64,000 nucleotides of DNA from Hevea brasiliensis (lineage: Eukaryota; Streptophyta; Magnoliopsida; Malpighiales; Euphorbiaceae). Positions 58,782 to 64,000 of the stretch are shown here, one piece after another. The stretch spans positions 2,154,252 through 2,218,251 of the forward strand of contig NW_026614695.1 in the NCBI RefSeq assembly GCF_030052815.1, given 5' to 3'. Below the pieces are notes generated by a model. That model did not search any database, was not told the DNA's origin, and worked only from the letters and a program-made list of their open reading frames with translations. Position 1 is the stretch's first letter; every line of letters starts with the position of its first letter. The position numbers and the translations under genes were made by a program.

Positions 58782-59638
58782 ATATAAGACAAGGAAAGTG
58801 ATAGATCGTCACTAACCTTCTTATATACACATGGCTCATCCTCATTTTTGATAAAACCAAAGGATTTAATGGCTTCATCAAAATGGATGTTCCAACTCCT
58901 CGAAGCTTGTTTCAACCCATAAATGGATCGCTTTAGCTTGCATACCTTGGAACCATCTTGGGATTCAAAACCCGTAGGTTGTTCCATGAAAATGTTTTCT
59001 TCATTGTATCCATTGAGAAAAGCTATTTTGACATCCATCTGCCAAATCTCATAATCATAGTATGCAGCTATTGCTAATAAAATCCTAATTGATTTAAGCA
59101 TGGCAACAGGCGAAAAAGTCTCTTCATAGTCGATTCCTTGCCTTTGGCGAAACCCTTTCGCTACTAGCCTTGCCTTATAGGTCTCTACCTTTCCATCAGA
59201 ACCAATTTTCTTCTTGAAATCCCATTTGTTCCCTATAGGTACAATACCTTCAGGTGGGTCAACAAGATCCCAAACTTGATTCTTATACATGGAATCAATC
59301 TCGGATTTCATAGCATCAATCCATTTTGAAGAGTCTATATCTGATATAGCTTCTTCATAAGTAAGTGGATCATCTCCATGATCTACTTCTTCATGAGTAG
59401 ACAACTCTTGTTCTTTTTCATGAAGAAAACCATATCTCACTGGTGGGTGAGATACGCTGGTTGTTCTACGAGGAACAGCTGTAGATGTTTCATCAACGGA
59501 TATAGGTTGACTAGATAGATCTATATCCTTCTGATCTGTTGGTTGGTCAGAATTCTCCAATTCTAACTCTATTTGCCTTCCTTTGCCTCCTTCTTGAGCA
59601 AACTGTTGTTCAAGAAATGTGGCATCTCTACTTATCAC
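58763..59638 (-). pseudogene. pol: Copia element 2 integrase tail and RT N-terminal half
   Basis: A 291-codon open frame: ISRDATFLEQQF, the acidic linker, DPLTYEEAISDIDSSKWIDA, then RT with YKARLVAKGFRQRQGIDYEE, QMDVKIAFLNGY and RSIYGLKQASRSW. It leaves frame at VSDDLSLSL, a few bases before YVDD. A TAG or TGA-type stop separates it from the integrase core upstream (near 59640). Confidence 0.9.
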
Positions 59639-59701
59639 AACCTTTTATGAAGTAGGCAAATAAAAATAATATCCAAAACTATCTTTTGGATATCCAACAA
59701 A

Positions 59702-60052
59702 TCAACCTTTTTCGGATCTGGTCTCCAATTTATCAGTGTTCAGCTTTTTGATATAAGCTGGACATCCCCAAATCTTAACATGCTTAAGACTTGGTTTTCT
59801 TCCATGCCATATCTCATAAGGTGTGGAAGAAACTAATTTTGATGGAATCCTATTCAGAATATACAAAGCTAATTCTAATGCAAATCCCCAAAAGAAGATT
59901 GGCATATCAGTATAGCTCATCATACTACGTAGCATATCCAATAGGGTATGATTTCTCCTTTCAGATACACCATTCAGTTGTGGCGTTCCTGGAGGAGTCA
60001 GCTGAGAAACAATGCCATGCTCTCTCAAGTATTCATCAAATTCAGTACTCAA
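59702..60052 (-). pseudogene. pol: Copia element 2 integrase core, second half
   Basis: Begins STEFDEYLREHGIVSQLTPP and carries the catalytic glutamate in NGVSERRN, then TPYEIWHGRKPSLKHVKIWG and CPAYIKKLNTDK. Ends at an in-frame stop where element 1 reads on into FVGYPKES. Confidence 0.88.
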
Positions 60053-60094
60053 ATATTCACCTCCACGATCTGATCGAAGAGCTTTAATACTCTT

Positions 60095-60718
60095 TCATGT
60101 TTGATTTTCTACTTCAGATTTAAATTCTTTGAACTTTTCAAAAGATTCATGTTTGTATTTAATCAAATACAAATACCCAAACCTTGATTTATCATCAGTA
60201 AAGGTAATAAAATCATGAAAACTCCCTCTAGCCATTTCTTTAAATGAACCACATACATCACTATGTATTAGCTCCAAAATATTTTCAGCTCTTAGCCCTT
60301 GTCCAACAAAGGGTGATCTAGTCATTTTGCCCTGAAGGCAAGATTCACAAGTTGGAGTAGGCTCAGAGCCCAATGAGGATAGAATCCCCATTTTCTCCAG
60401 TTTTGTAATCCTATCTTCTGCAACATGACATAACCTTAAGTGCCAAATATATTTTGAACTTGAGTTGGTTTTCACCATGGCATTGTATTCTTTTAGATCA
60501 CTTGCATTCAATTTGTGTTTGTCATTATTATCCAAATAATAAAGACCATCATTCATATAACCCGAACCAACATATTTATTTCCAAAATAAATATTGCAAA
60601 CATCATCTGTGAACTGAAATTCATAGCCATTTCTAGTCAAACTAGATATAGAAATGATGTTCTTAAAAGCATCAGGTACATATAAAATATTATCTAAACA
60701 CAAAACATGTCCAAACAT
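60095..60718 (-). pseudogene. pol: Copia element 2 protease tail, pre-integrase, integrase N-terminus
   Basis: LYVPDAFKNIISISSLTRNG, then the GAG-pre-integrase WHLRLCHVAEDRI (Gly-to-Cys against element 1), CESCLQGKMTRSPF, and the integrase acids in IHSDVCGSF and FTDDKSRF. A stop after KSEVENQT breaks it from the downstream integrase piece. Confidence 0.88.
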
Positions 60719-60787
60719 GTAAAAAGATTTAGATCCTATGGCTAAAGCTTCAACAGTTGAGCCATTGCTAATCTGGACTCTAATATC

Positions 60788-61780
60788 TTAAGAACGCAAG
60801 CTGCTACTGTTTGCTAGTTCCTGCATATCATTAGAAATGTGAGAACTGGCACCAGTATCTAAAACCCAAGCTATATATGAACTATGAGTATCATCGAATC
60901 TAAATAACAAGATATGGACATACCTTAGAAGGTGTATCCTTCTTGTCCTTGAGAGAAGCAAGATACTCGCGGTTCCTTTTCGGTGCCCATCCTTTTGGCA
61001 GTGGAAACACTTTCCTTTGCCTCCATCAGCTTTAGTCTTCCTTTTCTGTTTAGCTATTTTCTTGTAAGGACCAGGAATCTGAGGTTTCTTTTTCTTATTG
61101 CCCTTCTTCTTGTTGGACTTTCCAACAGAAGAAGATGCAACCAAAGCTACCTCTTTTCCTTTATTACCTGGCATATTCTTTTGGGCAATAACCAGTATGT
61201 TGAGTAAACCAGCTAAGGTGCATTCCTGTTTAGTCATGTGGAAATTTGTCACAAAATTCCCAAAAGACTCAGGAAGGGACTGAAGGATCAAATCCGTTTG
61301 TAGTTGGAAATCCATGTTGAAGTCAAGATGTTCCAACTGCTCAATCAGCCGAATCATCTTGTGGACATGATCCCCAACATTCTGTCCCTCAGACATCCTC
61401 TTACGGAATAACTGTCTAGATATCTCATACCTAGCATTCCTACTGTGCTCATCATACAACTCTTGTTGGTGAAGAAGGATCTCACTCGCACTCTGCATGT
61501 TCTCATGTTGCTTCTGTAACTCATTACTCATGGAAGCAAGCATGTAACATTTAGCTCTCATATCATGCTCCTTCCATTTGTCCAAAGTTTCATGTTCCTC
61601 TTGTGTGGCCTCTGGAGGTAAGGGACTAGGAATATTTGAATCTAGAACATATCCTATATGTTCAAGGTTCAGGAAAAGTTTCAAATTTCTTAGCCAATCA
61701 GACAGATTAGGTCCTGTCAACCTATTGTGATCAAGTATGCTTGCAAGGATATTGGATGGTGGTGGTTGTTTTATGCTCAT
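60788..61780 (-). pseudogene. gag: Copia element 2 gag and protease N-terminus
   Basis: 330 codons from MSIKQPPPSNILASILDHNR. The gag core is as in element 1, then the knuckle start CFHCQKDGHRK; a shift replaces the last knuckle cysteine segment with unrelated residues, and the frame later returns for WVLDTGASSHISND, the intact D-T-G protease motif. It stops soon after (60788). This copy keeps the two sites that are lost in element 1 (the residue after the knuckle histidine and the protease Thr). Confidence 0.92.
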
Positions 61781-63461
61781 TTTTATCAGAAAATTAACTG
61801 CAGAAAATAACCAGATTAATTAGTAAATGTATCATGTAATTAATCAAAATTATTATGGTTTTTTAATCAAATTGGTCCTCCCACTAACTTAACGAATCCT
61901 ACACTTCCAAAGTAGAAAACGGAAATCCTAGTTGGATGGATTTCTAGTGGGTGATTGAATTCTTATAATTCTATTGATCATCCTCAGGTACATCCATTAT
62001 TGGAATTACAATAAACTATAAGTGAGCAACTCCTTGCCCATCACATCTCATGTGAGGTTCAATCCTTTACCTGGCCCCTAATGCTCAAAATCTCAGGTAC
62101 ATCCAATATTGGCCACTAAACCATTTACATATTTACAACATCTCATGCTTAACAATTATTCATAAGAAAATCTCTTAAATTAATTGCACTTTATACAACT
62201 ATTTAAAATTTCTTAAAATAATTGCCTCAATGGAGGGCCTATGTTATAATTACTTTAATTATAGCATTTCCAACTTAATCATTTGTTTGGAAGATTTTAT
62301 GGTCATTCTAATTACTATTAAGGTCTCACTTTGCACATTATCCAATTAGCATGCATATATCATATAATAGCATACATTATCATACATCTTATGCATTCAT
62401 GGATAAGCAATAAATATGGTATGATCATGGACTTTCTAAGAGATTCAATTCTGAGCCACCAAGAATTGAATCAGGGCATTCCTAGGTGCATTTCATTCAT
62501 TCATTCATTTTACAAGATTTGCTGAAGGAGTACATAATCAACACTTGATCTTGAATTCTTCCCACTGGTCCCACCAATGCTCTTGACCTCCTTGAACTTC
62601 TTGTAATCCAATATTACATGGTAATCCTTGGCATACCAAGGCGAATTTACAAGAACTTAAATAAATAAAATTACAACCTAAAAATTATTACAAACTTAAT
62701 AATACATGCCCAAAATAAATTAAAATAAATTTAAAATACCAAAGAAACATAAAAGAAATAAATCCAATCACATTGGTCTTTTATAGTCCATGATCATCCA
62801 TCATGCATATCACTATTTAACAATTAAATAAAACATACATACTTAAATTAAATTGAATATCTCATATTCAACTTAAAAATCCATATTTGAATATGATTCA
62901 AATAAATTTAAAAATTCAGATTTGAATCTCATTCAAACAAATTTAAAAATTCATATTTGAATCACATTCAAACAACTTTAAAAATTCAGATTTGAATCAC
63001 ATTCAAACATTTTTTAAAAAATCAGATTTGAATCATATTCAAACATTTTTTAAGAAATTAGATCTGAATTTTATTCAATCAATTTTAAAAAATCAGATTT
63101 AAATATGATTCAAACAACTTTAAAAATTCAAATTTGAATCACATTCAAACAACTTTTAAAATTCAGATTTGAATCACATCCAAACAATTTTTAAAATTCT
63201 GATTTGAATCATAATTTAATTGTGTGATTAAAATTCTAATTAAACAATTTAATTAGACATAGGATGAGCTTTTAGATCATACAACAATTGTAAATTAAAA
63301 AGCAAACCTTGTGCCAACTTGAAGAACCTTTGTTGTCGCCACCAATGGTGGCTTCACCATGTGTGCCGCCACACATCCATTGCAACCAGCAATGGATCAA
63401 TCATCTCATGATCAAATCACACAATTAAATCATATAATCAACAATCTAAATGGCAAATATA
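61781..63461 (-). other. Untranslated leader of Copia element 2
   Basis: About 1.7 kb between gag and the primer site, collinear with the leader of element 1 (for example the ggatgtacctgagg phrases near 61985 and 62095, inverted), but lengthened by the array at 62880-63220. The small plus-strand ORF at 62331-62525 is not a gene. Confidence 0.75.
62880..63220 (-). repeat. Leader tandem array, ~9 x 36-40 bp, Copia element 2
   Basis: Repeats of aaaattcagatttgaatcacat followed by tcaaacaa and a short T/A run. Element 1 has only one or two copies at the same place (8060-8110), so the array grew after the two copies split. Confidence 0.88.
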
Positions 63462-63476
63462 GTGGCTCTAATACCA
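63462..63476 (-). other. Primer-binding site of Copia element 2
   Basis: Inverted it reads tggtattagagccac, one C-to-T change from the tRNA-Met primer site of element 1. Confidence 0.85.
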
Positions 63477-63479
63477 ATA

Positions 63480-64000
63480 GAAGGAACGGAAGCGTGAAAA
63501 ATACAAGTTTATACCATTGAATTCAAAAATTTTCACCTAGGGTCACATGCATCATGCAAAATTTATTTTTATCTATTTGATTTCAATGATAAACAACATA
63601 TTAAAACTCTTTTAATATGTTTTTGGATCTGTATTTGCCATTTAAGATTTTAAAATTAATCAGATTAATTTTAGAACCCTGGATTAAATCAAGAATGATT
63701 ACACTAACCTCTTGATGCACTGCAGCGTGTCTGTGCCTTTGAGATTCATCTTCAGGACACCAGATGTTGTCCCTCTAGCTTGTCTACACTAAGAACACCT
63801 ATGGCAGCCCTTGAACAGCTTCTAAAACTTTTTCTATTAATTAGAAATTCAAGTTCTGCCTTTTAAGAGATTAGAGATGTAAACAGGACACTAGAAACAA
63901 TTTCTAGTGTTCTTAATTCAAGAGATTGATGGCTAATCTCTTTGAATTGATGAGAGATAAAGAAGAATAGATGAAAAGCCTCGAAGTAGCGTGACAAAGG
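63480..64000 (-). repeat. 5' LTR of Copia element 2, cut by window edge
   Basis: 520 bp of the LTR end, starting gaaggaacggaagcgtg, collinear with 51286-51806 with only a handful of differences (one cluster near 63719-63735 against 51525-51541). Confidence 0.9.

Larger units (their letters stand above)
51286..64000 (-). mobile_element. Ty1/Copia element 2, minus strand, runs off the window
   Basis: Same family as Copia element 1: gag, protease, integrase, RT and RNase H align along their length. The 3' LTR is 51286-57789 (holding solo LTR E), the internal region 57790-63479, and the start of the 5' LTR 63480-64000. It is inserted in Gypsy element F. The target duplication cannot be tested because the far end is outside the window. 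All coding regions are broken. Confidence 0.92.

Noticed and set aside
1..64000. tRNA, rRNA and organelle-derived segments
   Set aside because: No cloverleaf with A and B boxes and no rRNA core stretch seen; the tRNA-like words found are primer-binding sites.

Overview
This is plant nuclear DNA, almost certainly from a dicot. It is AT-rich, has spliced GT-AG introns, and is dominated by nested LTR retrotransposons. The style of the repeats (very long Ty3/Gypsy LTRs starting TGTAACACC, tRNA-Met primer sites) fits a woody rosid, possibly Euphorbiaceae, but that placement is inference only. I recognise one intact host gene with confidence: a five-exon RhoGDI gene (Rho GDP-dissociation inhibitor) at 33952-36154.

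Left part (1-33286): the window opens inside a Tat-like Gypsy LTR (1-2496) with a ~60-bp tandem array. Then come degenerate AT-rich sequence, a long-inverted-repeat MITE (4521-5079) and a Mutator-like element with 9-bp target duplications (5317-33286). That element has been split by a complete Ty1/Copia element (5625-32014). The Copia element was in turn hit by a Gypsy-family solo LTR 'A' (13103-26562), itself hit by a full element 'B' of the same family (14758-24027), and by a third copy 'C' in its 3' LTR (27980-31096). I found a matching target-site duplication at every level, so the order of insertion can be read directly: MULE, then Copia, then A then B, with C independently after Copia. 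Element B is striking: two ~4.45-kb LTRs around only 353 bp of non-coding interior.

Middle part (33287-40085): a short promoter and 5' UTR, the RhoGDI gene, AT-rich intergenic sequence with a possible snRNA-type promoter motif, an unrecognised 108-codon ORF (39055-39381), an hAT-like MITE with 8-bp target duplications, and a tiny relic of a secreted-protein first exon cut off by a Copia LTR fragment.

Right part (40082-64000): a minus-strand Tat-like Gypsy element 'F' (3' LTR to 43430, non-coding tandem arrays, then integrase and gag remnants with protease-RT-RNase H missing). It is interrupted by a solo LTR 'D' (43493-47409) and, from 51286, by a second minus-strand Copia element of the same family as the first. 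The 3' LTR of this second Copia element holds a 4.4-kb solo Tat-like LTR 'E' (52983-57407). E carries TATA boxes on both strands, a conserved splice donor and the start of an antisense ORF. All retroelement reading frames seen are broken. The two Copia elements lie in opposite orientation on either side of the RhoGDI gene.
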